The notes beneath the pieces are model-generated. The model made no database searches. It saw only the letters and a program-made list of their open reading frames with translations, and was not told where the DNA came from. Source: Streptomyces erythrochromogenes (GTDB lineage: Bacteria > Actinomycetota > Actinomycetes > Streptomycetales > Streptomycetaceae). Taken from it: DNA of 64,000 nucleotides. Shown piece after piece: positions 42,525-51,626 of this stretch. The position numbers and the translations under genes are program-made. Location: positions 1,612,001 through 1,676,000 of the forward strand of contig NZ_CP108036.1 in assembly GCF_036170895.1 (NCBI RefSeq), written 5' to 3'. The stretch's first letter is position 1. Each line of letters opens with the position of its first letter.

Positions 42525-43519
42525 CCCGCACCCTCCCCCGCGAGCGCCGCCGCGCCCGCGCGATGGGCCTCCACCGCCCGCCGGGTCTGCTCCTCGATCA
42601 GGTCGGCGTTGATGGCCGCGGCCGCCTGTGCGCCCTGGGCGGCCGCCCCCGCGACCTTCTCCAGCGGCGCGGTCACGTTGCCCGCCACCCAGACCCCGCG
42701 GAGCGCGGTGGCCCCGGTTGCCGGGTCGGACTCGACGTAACGGCCGATCACATGGCCGTCCCGCGTCATGTCCGCGGTCGGCAGGCCCAGGCTCGTCAGG
42801 ACCCCCGAACGGGCGGTGAACCGCGGGGCCACCACCAGCGCCCGGCACTCCACTGCCGCCCCGCCGGCCAGGGTCACCCCGGTCAGCCGGTCGTCCTCGA
42901 CGGCCAGGCCGGTCACCTCGCCCTCGACGACCCGGATCCCGAGGGCCGCCAGCAGCTCCCGGTCTTCCTCCCCCAGTGGCCAGGTGTGCGCCAGCAGCGT
43001 GGTCCTCTCGCTCCAGTGCCGCCACATCTGCGCCTGGTGCACGGCGATCGGGCCGTCGGCCAGTACCGCGACCGGCCCGTCCCCGACCTCCCAGCCGTGG
43101 CAGTACGGGCAGTGCAGCACGTCCCGCCCCCAGCGCTCCCCGAGCCCCGGCACCGCCGGCAGCTCGTCCACCAGGCCGGTGGCGACCAGCAGCCGCCCCG
43201 CCCGCACGGTCGAGCCGTCCCCGCAGCGGACCAGGAAACTCCCGTCGGGCAGCCGGTCCGCGGCGACGGCCGTGCCCGGCCGGATCCGCCCGCCGTAGCC
43301 CTCCACCTCCGCGCGCCCCCTGGCGAGCAGCTCGGCCGGGCTCGCCCCGTCCAGACCGAGGTAGCCGTGCATGTGCGCGGCCGGGGCGTTGCGCGGGCTG
43401 CCGGAGTCGATCACCAGGACCGAACGGCGCGCCCGGACCAGGGTGAGCGCCCCGGCCAGTCCGGCCGCACCACCACCGACGACGACCACGTCGAACGAGT
43501 CTTCCTTTGCGTTGTCCAT
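42515..43519 (-). CDS. Thioredoxin-reductase-like FAD/NAD(P)H oxidoreductase
   Basis: A 334-residue two-dinucleotide-domain flavoprotein. It carries VVVVGGGAAGLAGALTLVRA for FAD, a HCPYCHGWEVGDGPVAVLADG segment that joins a CxxC to the NAD(P)H domain, and GVWVAGNVTAPLEKV near the end. It resembles thioredoxin reductase, but the context CPYCHG differs from the usual CATC active site, so its electron acceptor may differ. It is divergent from an XRE-cupin regulator with a palindromic operator between them. Confidence 0.88.
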   Translation of the reverse strand: MDNAKEDSFDVVVVGGGAAGLAGALTLVRARRSVLVIDSGSPRNAPAAHMHGYLGLDGASPAELLARGRAEVEGYGGRIRPGTAVAADRLPDGSFLVRCGDGSTVRAGRLLVATGLVDELPAVPGLGERWGRDVLHCPYCHGWEVGDGPVAVLADGPIAVHQAQMWRHWSERTTLLAHTWPLGEEDRELLAALGIRVVEGEVTGLAVEDDRLTGVTLAGGAAVECRALVVAPRFTARSGVLTSLGLPTADMTRDGHVIGRYVESDPATGATALRGVWVAGNVTAPLEKVAGAAAQGAQAAAAINADLIEEQTRRAVEAHRAGAAALAGEGAGRG

Positions 43520-43545
43520 GTCTGCGAGGGTCTGCCCGGATCCGC

Positions 43546-43558
43546 CATTTGACAAATG
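43546..43558. promoter_or_regulatory. Palindrome CATTTG-A-CAAATG between divergent genes
   Basis: A perfect 13-bp palindrome, 26 bp before the XRE-cupin start and 27 bp from the reductase start. A further half-site CAAATG follows at about 43574. A likely operator for the XRE-cupin regulator. Confidence 0.6.
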
Positions 43559-43584
43559 TTCTTGCCGAAGCAGCAAATGGAGTC

Positions 43585-44202
43585 ATGGCCCCCGAGAAGC
43601 AGGACGAGGAACTCGCCGACGTGCTCACGGCCGTGGGCCCGCGGCTGCGGGCCCTGCGCCGGCAGCGCGGCACCACGCTGGCCCAGCTGAGTGAGACCAC
43701 CGGCATCTCGCTCTCCACGCTCTCCCGGCTGGAGTCCGGGCAGCGCAAGCCGACGCTGGAGCTGCTGCTTCCGCTGGCCAAGGCGCACCGGGTGGCGCTG
43801 GACGAGCTGGTCGGCGCGCCGGAGACGGGGGATCCGCGGATCCGCCCGCGTCCCTTCGTCCGGCACGGCCACACCTACGTGCCGCTGACCCGCAACTTCG
43901 GCGGGGTGCACGCCTTCAAGCAGATCCTCCCGCCCGTCGAGGGTCCGCCGCCCGTACCCGAGCTGAAGGTCCACGAGGGCTACGAGTGGCTGTACGTGCT
44001 GTCCGGGCGGGTCCGGCTGCTGCTCGGGGAACACGACCTCGTGCTCGGCCCCGGAGAGGCCGCCGAGTTCGACACGCGCACGCCGCACGCCTTCTGCAAC
44101 GCCGGTCCGCAGCCTGCGGAGTTCCTCAGCCTCTTCGGCCCCCAGGGCGAGCGGATCCATGTCCGCGCCCGGCCCACCGCTCCTCCGGAAGGACGTCCAT
44201 GA
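43585..44202 (+). CDS. XRE-family regulator with cupin domain
   Basis: A 205-residue regulator with an N-terminal HTH (LRALRRQRGTTLAQLSETTGISLSTLSRLESGQRKPTLELLLPLAKA) and a C-terminal cupin barrel (HEGYEWLYVLSGRVRLLLGEHDLVLGPGEAAEFDTRTPHAFCN). The cupin presumably binds a small effector or metal. AATGGAG lies 3 nt upstream. It is divergent from the reductase and overlaps the NUDIX gene (ATGA), so the three genes likely form one regulatory unit. Confidence 0.92.
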   Translation: MAPEKQDEELADVLTAVGPRLRALRRQRGTTLAQLSETTGISLSTLSRLESGQRKPTLELLLPLAKAHRVALDELVGAPETGDPRIRPRPFVRHGHTYVPLTRNFGGVHAFKQILPPVEGPPPVPELKVHEGYEWLYVLSGRVRLLLGEHDLVLGPGEAAEFDTRTPHAFCNAGPQPAEFLSLFGPQGERIHVRARPTAPPEGRP

Positions 44203-44702
44203 CCACCACCGGTGCCGCACACTCCGAACGCCCCGAGCGGGCCGTTCCCCAGCCGAACGCCGTCGTCGGCGTCGGCCTCGTCGTCATCGGAGGGGACGGC
44301 CGGGTGCTGCTCGGCCAGGCGCACGACGGCCGTTGGGAGCTGCCCGGCGGCAAGGTCGACCCCGGGGAGGGCTTCGAGCAGGCCGCCGCCCGGGAGCTCG
44401 CCGAGGAGACGGACCTGCGGGTGGGCCCCGGGGGCGTCCGCGTCCTGTCCGTCCAGATCGACGCGACGTCAGGCCTTACCCGGCTGACGGCGGCCGCCGT
44501 CACCACCACGGCGGAGGGTGTGCCGGCCGTCACCGAGCCCCACAAGATCGCCCGCTGGGAGTGGTTCTCGCCCGCCGAGATCCCGTCGGCGCTGTACGCC
44601 CCCTCGGCGGCGGTGCTCCGGGCCTGGCGCCCCGACCTCACGCAACTGCCGCACGTCCCCTCGTACGACTACCCGACGGCGGCTCCGGCGCCGAGCGCCT
44701 GA
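44199..44702 (+). CDS. NUDIX hydrolase
   Basis: A 167-residue pyrophosphohydrolase with a complete NUDIX box (GGKVDPGEGFEQAAARELAEETDL; the REL.EE core is intact) at about residues 49-71, preceded by LVVIGGDGRVLLGQ. It probably cleaves nucleoside diphosphate derivatives. Its start overlaps the XRE-cupin stop by 4 bp and has GGAAGGA upstream. Confidence 0.93.
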   Translation: MTTTGAAHSERPERAVPQPNAVVGVGLVVIGGDGRVLLGQAHDGRWELPGGKVDPGEGFEQAAARELAEETDLRVGPGGVRVLSVQIDATSGLTRLTAAAVTTTAEGVPAVTEPHKIARWEWFSPAEIPSALYAPSAAVLRAWRPDLTQLPHVPSYDYPTAAPAPSA

Positions 44703-44833
44703 CGTCGGCGCCGGTCCTCCTCCTCGCCCAGGACGGCAGGCCGGGGCTGACGGATCCGGTCCCTGCCGCCGGGCAAGGTGCCCGCACGATGCCGGACTAC
44801 CCCCTTCCGCCGTGGTGCGGGCAGGCTGGTCGC

Positions 44834-45220
44834 ATGACAGGCGATTCCCGTCCTTCCCGTACCCGTACCCGTACCCGTACCGACGACCGCCGGGCGGTGG
44901 AACGCATTCTCGGCCGCCCCCTGGTGCAGGCCCGGCCAACCGGGGCGCTGCCGCCGGGCAGCCGTGTCACCGTGGTCCGCGACCCGGACCGGGACGGCCC
45001 CCGGCAGGTCGAGTTCCTCGGAACGACCGATGCCATGGGGGCACCAGAACCGAACGAACACGCCCAGGCCCTCAGCGGCGAACTGCTGTACCGGGTCGAC
45101 TTCGACACCCCGCAGCGCGACTGCGACGGGCCGGGCTCCTACCGCAAGGCCCAGATCTGGGGCCGGTACCTGCGGCCGGAGCCGGATACCGAACGGCCGG
45201 ACCCGGTCCCCGGCCCCTGA
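44834..45220 (+). CDS. Hypothetical protein (128 aa) with an Arg-Thr repeat
   Basis: A soluble protein whose N-terminus contains RTRTRTRT, encoded by a hexanucleotide repeat. The body includes AVERILGRPLVQARPTG and a C-terminal QIWGRYLRPEP segment. CAGGCT lies 6 nt before the ATG and no ribosome-binding site is present, which fits a leaderless start. Family not recognised. Confidence 0.65.
   Translation: MTGDSRPSRTRTRTRTDDRRAVERILGRPLVQARPTGALPPGSRVTVVRDPDRDGPRQVEFLGTTDAMGAPEPNEHAQALSGELLYRVDFDTPQRDCDGPGSYRKAQIWGRYLRPEPDTERPDPVPGP
44856..44881. repeat. Hexanucleotide repeat (CCCGTA)4
   Basis: Four perfect CCCGTA units plus two bases inside the 128-aa gene, giving Arg-Thr dipeptides. Copy-number change would keep the frame. 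Confidence 0.9.
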
Positions 45221-45251
45221 CGGCCGACGGCGCCGGTGGGTCGGAGGCGGC

Positions 45252-45917
45252 TCAGCTGACGGCGACGACCGTGGCCGCCATGATCACCACCATGGCGGCC
45301 TGCATGTCGCGGATGGCCGCACGGACGCCGTCGGCCGCCCACTGGCCCTCGGCTATCTCCGCCATCCTCGGCTTCACCGCGGCGGGGCTGTGGTCCGGGA
45401 AGGCCAGGCGGTGCAGTTTCGCGCCGTGGAGCAGGGCGATGAGGCCCGCCGTGCGCTCGTCCGGCCGGACGCCCCCCAGGACCGCCGCGGCCAGCCGCTC
45501 CCGCAGGGCGCGCTCGACCGTGCCGTCGACCTCCGGGTAGCGCCGCTGGGGGAACACGCCCAGCACCTTGCGCACCTGCTCCGCCACCAGCCCGCGCTCG
45601 CCGAGCCGTTCCAGCACGGCGCCGGTCGCCTTCGTGTGGTCCTTCGTCAGCCAGTCCGTCACCCGGCGCCGGCCGAGGCCGCGCAGCCAGGTCTCGATCA
45701 GCCGGATCCGGCCGTCGAGCAGCGGCTCCCCGGTCGGCTCGGTGCTCCTGAGTTCCAGGTGCTTCCCCGAGATCGACACCCGTTCCGCCAGGACCAGTTC
45801 GAGCAGGATCGCCCCCGCCAGCGCCGGTGCCACCGACTGGCGCTGCCTCACCGCCCCGGACTCGTCGTCCAGGGACAGGAGCATGATCTCCTCGGCCAGC
45901 GTGATCGTGATCCCCAT
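45252..45917 (-). CDS. GPP34 (GOLPH3)-family protein
   Basis: A 221-residue member of the GOLPH3/VPS74-like family, abundant in Streptomyces: ITITLAEEIMLLSLDDESGAV at the start, ALAGAILLELVLAERVSI, DGRIRLIETWLRGL and VLGVFPQRRYPEVDG. Eukaryotic members bind phosphoinositides; the bacterial role is unsettled. A weakly hydrophobic C-terminal segment (MQAAMVVIMAATVVAV) may contact the membrane. Confidence 0.9.
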   Translation of the reverse strand: MGITITLAEEIMLLSLDDESGAVRQRQSVAPALAGAILLELVLAERVSISGKHLELRSTEPTGEPLLDGRIRLIETWLRGLGRRRVTDWLTKDHTKATGAVLERLGERGLVAEQVRKVLGVFPQRRYPEVDGTVERALRERLAAAVLGGVRPDERTAGLIALLHGAKLHRLAFPDHSPAAVKPRMAEIAEGQWAADGVRAAIRDMQAAMVVIMAATVVAVS

Positions 45918-46015
45918 GTGCGTCGCCCCCAGGTCCTCGTACGTGTCGAAGGGAAGGACGACGGGTGACCGCCCGGGGTTCCGCTCCGAGCTGCATGATC
46001 GACAAGGCGTCCACG

Positions 46016-48112
46016 CTAGTGCCGCGCGACCACCTTCGGTGCGAAGCTCCCCTCGCCCAGGTCCTCGGCCAGCAACCGCTTCGCGATCGCGTCCGCCGCG
46101 ACCCGCAGTTCGGCGCTGCGCGGCCGGCCGCGGTCCTTCTCCAGCTGGTCGCCCAGCCACTTGCCCCACGCCGCCGAGATGACGTCGGCCTCCCGCTGCC
46201 CGGCGCGCGTGAGGCTGAAGAAGGTGTCGTCGCGGGTGAGGAAGCCCTCCTCCACCATCCGGTCGAACACCGGCAGCAGTACCTCCGGCGGCAGCGAGCG
46301 CCGCCCCGCGACCAGGCCGATGCTGGAGTAGCCGATCGTCCTGGTCATCAGTTCCACCTGCATCACCGTCCACGCGCCCGCGATGTCCAGCCGGGTGTCG
46401 GAGGACGTGACGATCCCCCGCGCCGTGTCCGCCCCCATGTTCCGTACGAGTTTGCCGACCGCCAGCTCCAACAGCTTGGCCGAGTCGCCCGAGGCCGTGG
46501 CCGGCGAGCCGAAGCCGTCGCCCATGTCCGTGGATGCGGCCCGGGCGCTGTCGCGCAGCTTGACCTGCTTGAGGAACAGCGCCACGACGAACCCGAACAC
46601 CGCCACCGGCACGGTCCAGAGGAACACGGTCTGCAGGGCCTCCGCGTAGGCCTCGATGACCGGTGTCGCGGCGGCCGGATCCAGCTGGTGCACCCCCTGT
46701 GGGGTCGAGGCGGCCCTGGCCAGCTGCGCAGGGTCCTCCCCGGTCGCCCTCGCCACGTCGGCGACCGCCGCCTCCAGGGCGGGTCCCAGCTGGTTGGCGT
46801 AGATCGTTCCGAAGACCGCCGTCCCGAAGGCGCTGCCGAGGGTGCGGAAGAAGGTGACCCCGGAGGTGGCCGTGCCGAGGTCGGCGTAGTCGACGGTGTT
46901 CTGCACGGCGATCGTCAGCACCTGCATGGACAGGCCGATGCCGGTGCCGAGCACGAACATGTAGAGCGATTCCAGCAGGCTGTCGGTACCCGGCTCCATC
47001 CGCGACAGCAGGTACAGGCCGATGCCCATGACCGCGTTGCCGACGATCGGGAAGATCCGGTACCGGCCGGTCCTGCTGACGACGTTGCCGCTGAAGACGG
47101 AGGCGATCAGCAGGCCGAAGACCAGGGGCAGGGTCCGGACGCCCGAGATCGTGGCCGAGTCCCCGTCGACGTACTGCAGGTAGGTCGGCAGGAACGTCAG
47201 CGCGCCCAGCATCGCGAACCCGACGACGAAGCTCAGCACGGAGCACACGGCGAAGACCGGGTTGCGGAAGAGCCGCATCGGGAGCATCGGCTCGACGGCG
47301 CGCGTCTCGGCCAGGCAGAACAGCGCCAGCGCGATCGCACCGCCCACGAACAGGCCGATGATCACGGGCGAGGTCCAGGCGTACTCGTTGCCGCCCCAGC
47401 TGGTGGCCAGGATCAGGGCGCTCGCGCCGATGGCCACCAGGGCGATGCCGAGGTAGTCGATGACCGGCTTGCCCGAGGCGCGCACCGCCGGGATCGTCTT
47501 GGCGGCCGCGATGACCACCAGGATGGCGATCGGGACGTTGACGTAGAAGCACCACCGCCAGGTCAGCTGGTCGGTGAAGAAGCCGCCGAGCAGCGGACCG
47601 ATCACGGTGGCGACGCCGAAGACCGCGCCGATCGCGCCCTGGTACTTGCCGCGTTCGCGCAGGGGCACGACGTCGGCGATCAGCGCCATCGCGGTGACCA
47701 TCAGGCCCCCGGCACCGACGCCCTGGACCCCGCGCCACACGATCAGGAACGTCATGTTGCTGGACAGGCCGCACAGGAAGGAGCCGCTGATGAAGACGAC
47801 GGCGGAGATCTGGAAGATCAGTTTCCGGCCGAAGAGGTCACCGAACTTGCCCACCAGGACCGTCGCCACGGTCTCCGCGAGCAGGTAGGAGGTCACCACC
47901 CACGACATGTGGTCCCCGCCGCCCAGGTCCCCCACGATCGTGGGCAGGGCGGTTCCGACGATGGTCTGGTCGAGGGCCGCCAGGAGCACGCCCAGCATGA
48001 TCGTGCCGAAGACGACGTTGCGCCGCCGCCGGTCGAGCACGGGGGGCACCGCGGCTGCGGCGGGGGCAGTGGTCACATCTCGCACTCTCACAGCACGTCC
48101 GCCGCGCCGCAT
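46016..48112 (-). CDS. DHA2-type MFS multidrug transporter with cytoplasmic C-terminal domain
   Basis: A 698-residue drug:proton antiporter. The first 520 residues contain about 14 membrane helices with MFS motifs ([23 protein letters not shown] and [10 protein letters not shown]). The last 170 residues are soluble and winged-helix-like: [54 protein letters not shown]. Such extensions occur in Streptomyces MDR pumps and may sense drug or regulate transport. The start is uncertain: ATG 48112, or GTG at 48091, 48085 or 48076. Confidence 0.9.
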   Translation of the reverse strand: MRRGGRAVRVRDVTTAPAAAAVPPVLDRRRRNVVFGTIMLGVLLAALDQTIVGTALPTIVGDLGGGDHMSWVVTSYLLAETVATVLVGKFGDLFGRKLIFQISAVVFISGSFLCGLSSNMTFLIVWRGVQGVGAGGLMVTAMALIADVVPLRERGKYQGAIGAVFGVATVIGPLLGGFFTDQLTWRWCFYVNVPIAILVVIAAAKTIPAVRASGKPVIDYLGIALVAIGASALILATSWGGNEYAWTSPVIIGLFVGGAIALALFCLAETRAVEPMLPMRLFRNPVFAVCSVLSFVVGFAMLGALTFLPTYLQYVDGDSATISGVRTLPLVFGLLIASVFSGNVVSRTGRYRIFPIVGNAVMGIGLYLLSRMEPGTDSLLESLYMFVLGTGIGLSMQVLTIAVQNTVDYADLGTATSGVTFFRTLGSAFGTAVFGTIYANQLGPALEAAVADVARATGEDPAQLARAASTPQGVHQLDPAAATPVIEAYAEALQTVFLWTVPVAVFGFVVALFLKQVKLRDSARAASTDMGDGFGSPATASGDSAKLLELAVGKLVRNMGADTARGIVTSSDTRLDIAGAWTVMQVELMTRTIGYSSIGLVAGRRSLPPEVLLPVFDRMVEEGFLTRDDTFFSLTRAGQREADVISAAWGKWLGDQLEKDRGRPRSAELRVAADAIAKRLLAEDLGEGSFAPKVVARH

Positions 48113-48184
48113 GTGGCCCTGGGCCGTCGGAGGGACCCCCGAACGGCCCCGCGCGCGGCCCGGCCCGGGGACCGGCGAGGCAGG

Positions 48185-49540
48185 TCAGCGCAGGTGGGCC
48201 AGGCCCGGATGGGCCGTCGCGTAGCCGTCGAGCAGCCGCCTGGCCACTGCCACCGAGTCGACCAGCGGGTGGAGCGCGAAGGCCTTGACGGCGTCCGCCC
48301 GCGCACCGCTCGCGGCCGCCGCCAGGATCTCCCGCTCCACGGCCTTGACGGCCGTCACCAGCCCCACCGCGTGCAGCGGCAGCTGCTCGACGCCCAGGGG
48401 GTGGGCGCCGTTCGCGTCCACCAGGCAGGGCACCTCGATGACCGCTCCGGCATCCAGGACGGAGAGCGTCGAGCCGTTGCGGACGTTCAGGATCAGCGTG
48501 GCCCGCTCGTCCCGGGCGATGGCCCGCATCAGCGCGAGGGCGACCTTCTCGTAGCCCCCGGACTCCAGGTCGCTCTCGTCGCGCTCGCCCACGCCGGCCG
48601 CCTCGCGGTTCTCGGCCATGTACGTGGCCTCGCGCTCCGCCCGGGTCCGGTCCCAGGCGGCCAGGGCCGCACCGGCCGGCAGCCCGGCCCGGCCCGCCTC
48701 GGCGTAGAAGCCGCGCTGCTGGTCGCGCAGGAAGGCTCCGCGGGTCTGCGCGGCCTCCTGGTACGCCCGGACGGTGTCACGGTTGAAGTAGTAGTAGTGC
48801 AGGTACTCGTTGGGGATCGCGCCGAGCGAGCGCAGCCACTCGGCGCCGAAGAGGCGGCCTTCCTCGAAGGACTCCAGCGCGTCGGTGTCGGCCAGCAGCC
48901 GCGGCAGTTCGTCCCGCCCGCCGATGCGCAGCCCGCGCACCCAGCCCAGGTGGTTGAGGCCCACGTAGTCGATCCAGGCGTCCTCCGGCCGGGCGCCCAA
49001 CAGCCGGGCGATGCGCCGGCCGAGGCCCACGGGCGAGTCGCAGATGCCGATCACCCGGTCGCCGAGCTCCTCGGCCATGGCCTCGGTGACCAGGCCGGCC
49101 GGGTTGGTGAAGTTGATGACCCACGCCTCGGGGGCCACACGGGCGATCCTGCGGGCGATGCCGCGGGCCACGGGTACGGTCCGCAGTCCGTACGCGATCC
49201 CGCCCGCGCCCACCGTCTCCTGGCCCAGGACGCCTTCGGCCAGGGCGACGCGCTCATCGGCGGCGCGCCCTTCGAGGCCGCCGACGCGGATGGCGGAGAA
49301 GACGAAGTCGGCCCCGCGCAGGGCCTCGTCGAGGTCCCGGGTGGCCGTGACGGCCGGGGCGTCGGGCACCGCGGCGGCCGCGGCCAGGTCTTCGAGGACC
49401 CGGGCCATGGCGGCGAGCCGCGCGGGGTCCTCGTCGTACAGCGTCACGTGGGACACCCGCCCCTCGGCGTGGTCCCCGAGCAGTGCTCCGTAGACGAGCG
49501 GTACCCGGAATCCGCCTCCGCCGAGGATCGTCAGCCGCAC
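48185..49540 (-). CDS. Glycoside hydrolase family 4 (6-phospho-beta-glucosidase type)
   Basis: A 451-residue NAD- and metal-dependent glycosidase: LTILGGGGFRVPLVYGALL (dinucleotide-binding start), NFTNPAGLVTEAM, ICDSPVGLGRRIA with the metal-binding Cys, and YVGLNHLGWVRGL with the His ligand. The family hydrolyses phosphorylated disaccharides through NAD-assisted elimination. GTG start at 49540 following GGTAGGGAC. No PTS genes lie nearby, so the substrate supply is unclear. Confidence 0.92.
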   Translation of the reverse strand: MRLTILGGGGFRVPLVYGALLGDHAEGRVSHVTLYDEDPARLAAMARVLEDLAAAAAVPDAPAVTATRDLDEALRGADFVFSAIRVGGLEGRAADERVALAEGVLGQETVGAGGIAYGLRTVPVARGIARRIARVAPEAWVINFTNPAGLVTEAMAEELGDRVIGICDSPVGLGRRIARLLGARPEDAWIDYVGLNHLGWVRGLRIGGRDELPRLLADTDALESFEEGRLFGAEWLRSLGAIPNEYLHYYYFNRDTVRAYQEAAQTRGAFLRDQQRGFYAEAGRAGLPAGAALAAWDRTRAEREATYMAENREAAGVGERDESDLESGGYEKVALALMRAIARDERATLILNVRNGSTLSVLDAGAVIEVPCLVDANGAHPLGVEQLPLHAVGLVTAVKAVEREILAAAASGARADAVKAFALHPLVDSVAVARRLLDGYATAHPGLAHLR

Positions 49541-49687
49541 GTCCCTACCGCCCTTCGCCAGTGCAGATGCAGGTGCGGACGCCCGCCCGGTGCGGCTGCC
49601 CGCCCGGATGCCGGTGCCACGATCGATGACACGATCGGCGGCACGGGACCTCCGGCCGGCGTCCGCCCGCCAGTCTGCCCCGTTCGG

Positions 49688-50677
49688 TCACTCTCCCAGC
49701 GACGGCACGGCGCGCAGCCTGGCTCCCTGCTCGTGCGGGACCGCCGCGCTGCCCCGCACGGGACCTGTCGGCACGCCCAGCGGGCCGGACAGGATCAGGG
49801 TGATCCGGGTGAGCCCCATCTCGTCGAGCATGCGACTGGTCTCGGCCACCATCCGGCAGCGCACCAGGCCCCATCGCGGGTCGGGGTGGCGCACGGTGCG
49901 CACCGCCCCGTCCTGCTCGGCGGCCTCCGGCCCGCGCTTGCTCAGCCAGTGGGGGACGCCGTACCGGTAGGCCGCCTCCATGAACGGGTCACGGGCCACC
50001 TCCTGGCGGATGCTGCACAGGCCCTCGTCCTCCGGGGCTTCGGCCAGTGCCGCCGCGAACTGCGCGAGCAGCGGTACGCACCAGGCCGGTTCGTGGTCCT
50101 CCAGCACGGCCGCGGCGTCCGGGTGGAACAGCACGAAGCGCAGGAAGTTGTCGTCCGGCAGGGCCGTCGGGTGCGGCCGTACCGACTGGAAGAGCTGGTC
50201 GAAGGCCGAATTGGTGAGGGCGACGTCCCACCGGTGGTCCACCAGGAAGCTCGGGTAGGGCACGGCTTCCATGAGGGCCGCGTAGTCGCACAGGTAGTCG
50301 CGCTGCGCCGGGTCCTCGGGGAGCCGGTTCTCGTCGGCGGCCCGCCACGTGGGCGGCGGGTCGCGGTCGACCATGACGCGGAAGAGCCAGAAGCACTGGC
50401 GCTCGCTCATCTCCAGGGCCTCGGCCAGGGCGAGGAGTTTGCGGTCCGTCCATTCCTTGACCAGGCCGCGTTCCCAGTTGCCGTACGCGCGCACACTGAT
50501 GCGGAGCCGGGCGGCGAGGTCCTCCTGGCTCAGCCCCAGCTCTTCGCGGCGCTGGCGCAAAATCTCCTTGCGTCGCTCCGACCGCACGGCACCGCGCGCG
50601 GACTCCTCGCCCGCCAGGCGTTCTTCACCGGCTCGGGCGAGTCCATCGGACGGGCCCACCGCTGCGAGATGTGGCAC
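49688..50677 (-). CDS. XRE-family regulator with MmyB-like ligand-binding domain
   Basis: A 329-residue regulator. The HTH spans about 38-95 (LRQRREELGLSQEDLAARLRISVRAYGNWERG). A MmyB-like domain follows (VPYPSFLVDHRWDVALTNSAFDQLF, then NFLRFVLFHPDAA). The family binds small hydrophobic ligands in Streptomyces. GTG start at 50677, 8 nt after GGGGGAG. A -35/-10 promoter is recognisable upstream. Confidence 0.9.
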   Translation of the reverse strand: MPHLAAVGPSDGLARAGEERLAGEESARGAVRSERRKEILRQRREELGLSQEDLAARLRISVRAYGNWERGLVKEWTDRKLLALAEALEMSERQCFWLFRVMVDRDPPPTWRAADENRLPEDPAQRDYLCDYAALMEAVPYPSFLVDHRWDVALTNSAFDQLFQSVRPHPTALPDDNFLRFVLFHPDAAAVLEDHEPAWCVPLLAQFAAALAEAPEDEGLCSIRQEVARDPFMEAAYRYGVPHWLSKRGPEAAEQDGAVRTVRHPDPRWGLVRCRMVAETSRMLDEMGLTRITLILSGPLGVPTGPVRGSAAVPHEQGARLRAVPSLGE

Positions 50678-50723
50678 TGAGAGCTCCCCCTCCTCCGGTC
50701 TGGATCTTCATTTCCGTGTGGCG

Positions 50724-50753
50724 ATCCTGCTACCGACTTCATTCGAGTGTCAA
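50724..50753 (-). promoter_or_regulatory. Promoter of the MmyB-like regulator gene
   Basis: On the minus strand TTGACA (50748-50753) and CAGGAT (50724-50729) are separated by 18 nt, a good match to vegetative sigma-factor promoters, 47 nt before the GTG. Confidence 0.6.
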
Positions 50754-50792
50754 CTATTGTGGCAATTCCAGCCTCTTGACAGCTCATTCCCG

Positions 50793-50804
50793 CCACAGCT
50801 GTGG
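50793..50804. promoter_or_regulatory. Palindrome CCACAGCTGTGG in divergent region
   Basis: A perfect 12-bp palindrome 90 bp upstream of the cassette XRE start. A related TTGTGGCAA element lies about 30 bp to the left, so a repressor may contact both divergent promoters. Confidence 0.45.
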
Positions 50805-50893
50805 CACGTTCTAGCCCTTCAGGGCGAGAGCGGCTAGATTCCAGAAGCCGACCATGTGCCGTACCGACTTCGCGCGATCTAGGAGAACCACTG

Positions 50894-51562
50894 GTGACAG
50901 ACGGCTTCCCGGCTCCCGTCGCGGTGGCCGACGCACCCCTGGCAGCGACCATCACCCGCGTCGCCGAACTCGCGGGCAAAATGGGCCGCGACCTCAGCCA
51001 GGTCTTCGACCTGCGACGCCTCTCCGAGGCTTCGGGCGTGCCCACGGATGTGGTGAAGACCCTGCTCGACGGCAGGCCGGCCGGCGAACCCGACCTCCAG
51101 GCCCGCTTCCTGCAGCGTCTCGACCTGCTGCGGCGCACCCGCGTCAAGCCGAACGGCCGTCGCTACACGCAGCAGGAGATCGCGGACGGCGCCGGCATGT
51201 CGAGGCAGCAGGCGGGAGCCCTCATCAACGGCGACCGCCGCCCCACCATGGAGCATTGCGACGCGATCCAGCGCTTCTTCGGGGTGCACGCCGGGTTCCT
51301 CACGGCCCACGACGCCGACGCCCTCACCGACGCGCTCCAGCGGACCGAGCAACAGCTCCTCCAGGACTACGCGGGACGGGCGCGGGAAACCGTACCGGCC
51401 TCGGGCGCATCGGCAGGCGATCCGCTGGCAAGACTCCTGCAGAACCACGGTGTACGGGGCATCGCATGGCGCGCTGCCCAACTGCCCAGCGACAAGCACC
51501 GGGACAAGGTGACCGAATGGCTGGACATGCTCCTCGAAAGCGTCAAACCGAACGAATCCTGA
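50894..51562 (+). CDS. XRE-like regulator of the ImmA/MAB_1171c cassette
   Basis: A 222-residue protein. A first helical region (TRVAELAGKMGRDLSQVFDLRRLSEASGVPTDVV) precedes a classical HTH at about 90-130 (YTQQEIADGAGMSRQQAGALINGDRRPTMEHCDAI). GTG start with AGGAG 9 nt upstream. It is followed at 64 bp by an ImmA/IrrE peptidase, the typical arrangement in which the peptidase cleaves or relieves the HTH repressor. Confidence 0.85.
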   Translation: MTDGFPAPVAVADAPLAATITRVAELAGKMGRDLSQVFDLRRLSEASGVPTDVVKTLLDGRPAGEPDLQARFLQRLDLLRRTRVKPNGRRYTQQEIADGAGMSRQQAGALINGDRRPTMEHCDAIQRFFGVHAGFLTAHDADALTDALQRTEQQLLQDYAGRARETVPASGASAGDPLARLLQNHGVRGIAWRAAQLPSDKHRDKVTEWLDMLLESVKPNES

Positions 51563-51626
51563 CCCAGTCGAAAGTCTGGGTCTGATCCTTGAGTCCTGAT
51601 CCGGATCCGCGCCGACGGGGAGAACG

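Noticed and set aside
45965..50680. 1571-codon plus-strand open frame opposite the MFS, GH4 and MmyB genes
   Set aside because: It spans three well-supported minus-strand genes and has no recognisable domain. It is a codon-bias artefact.
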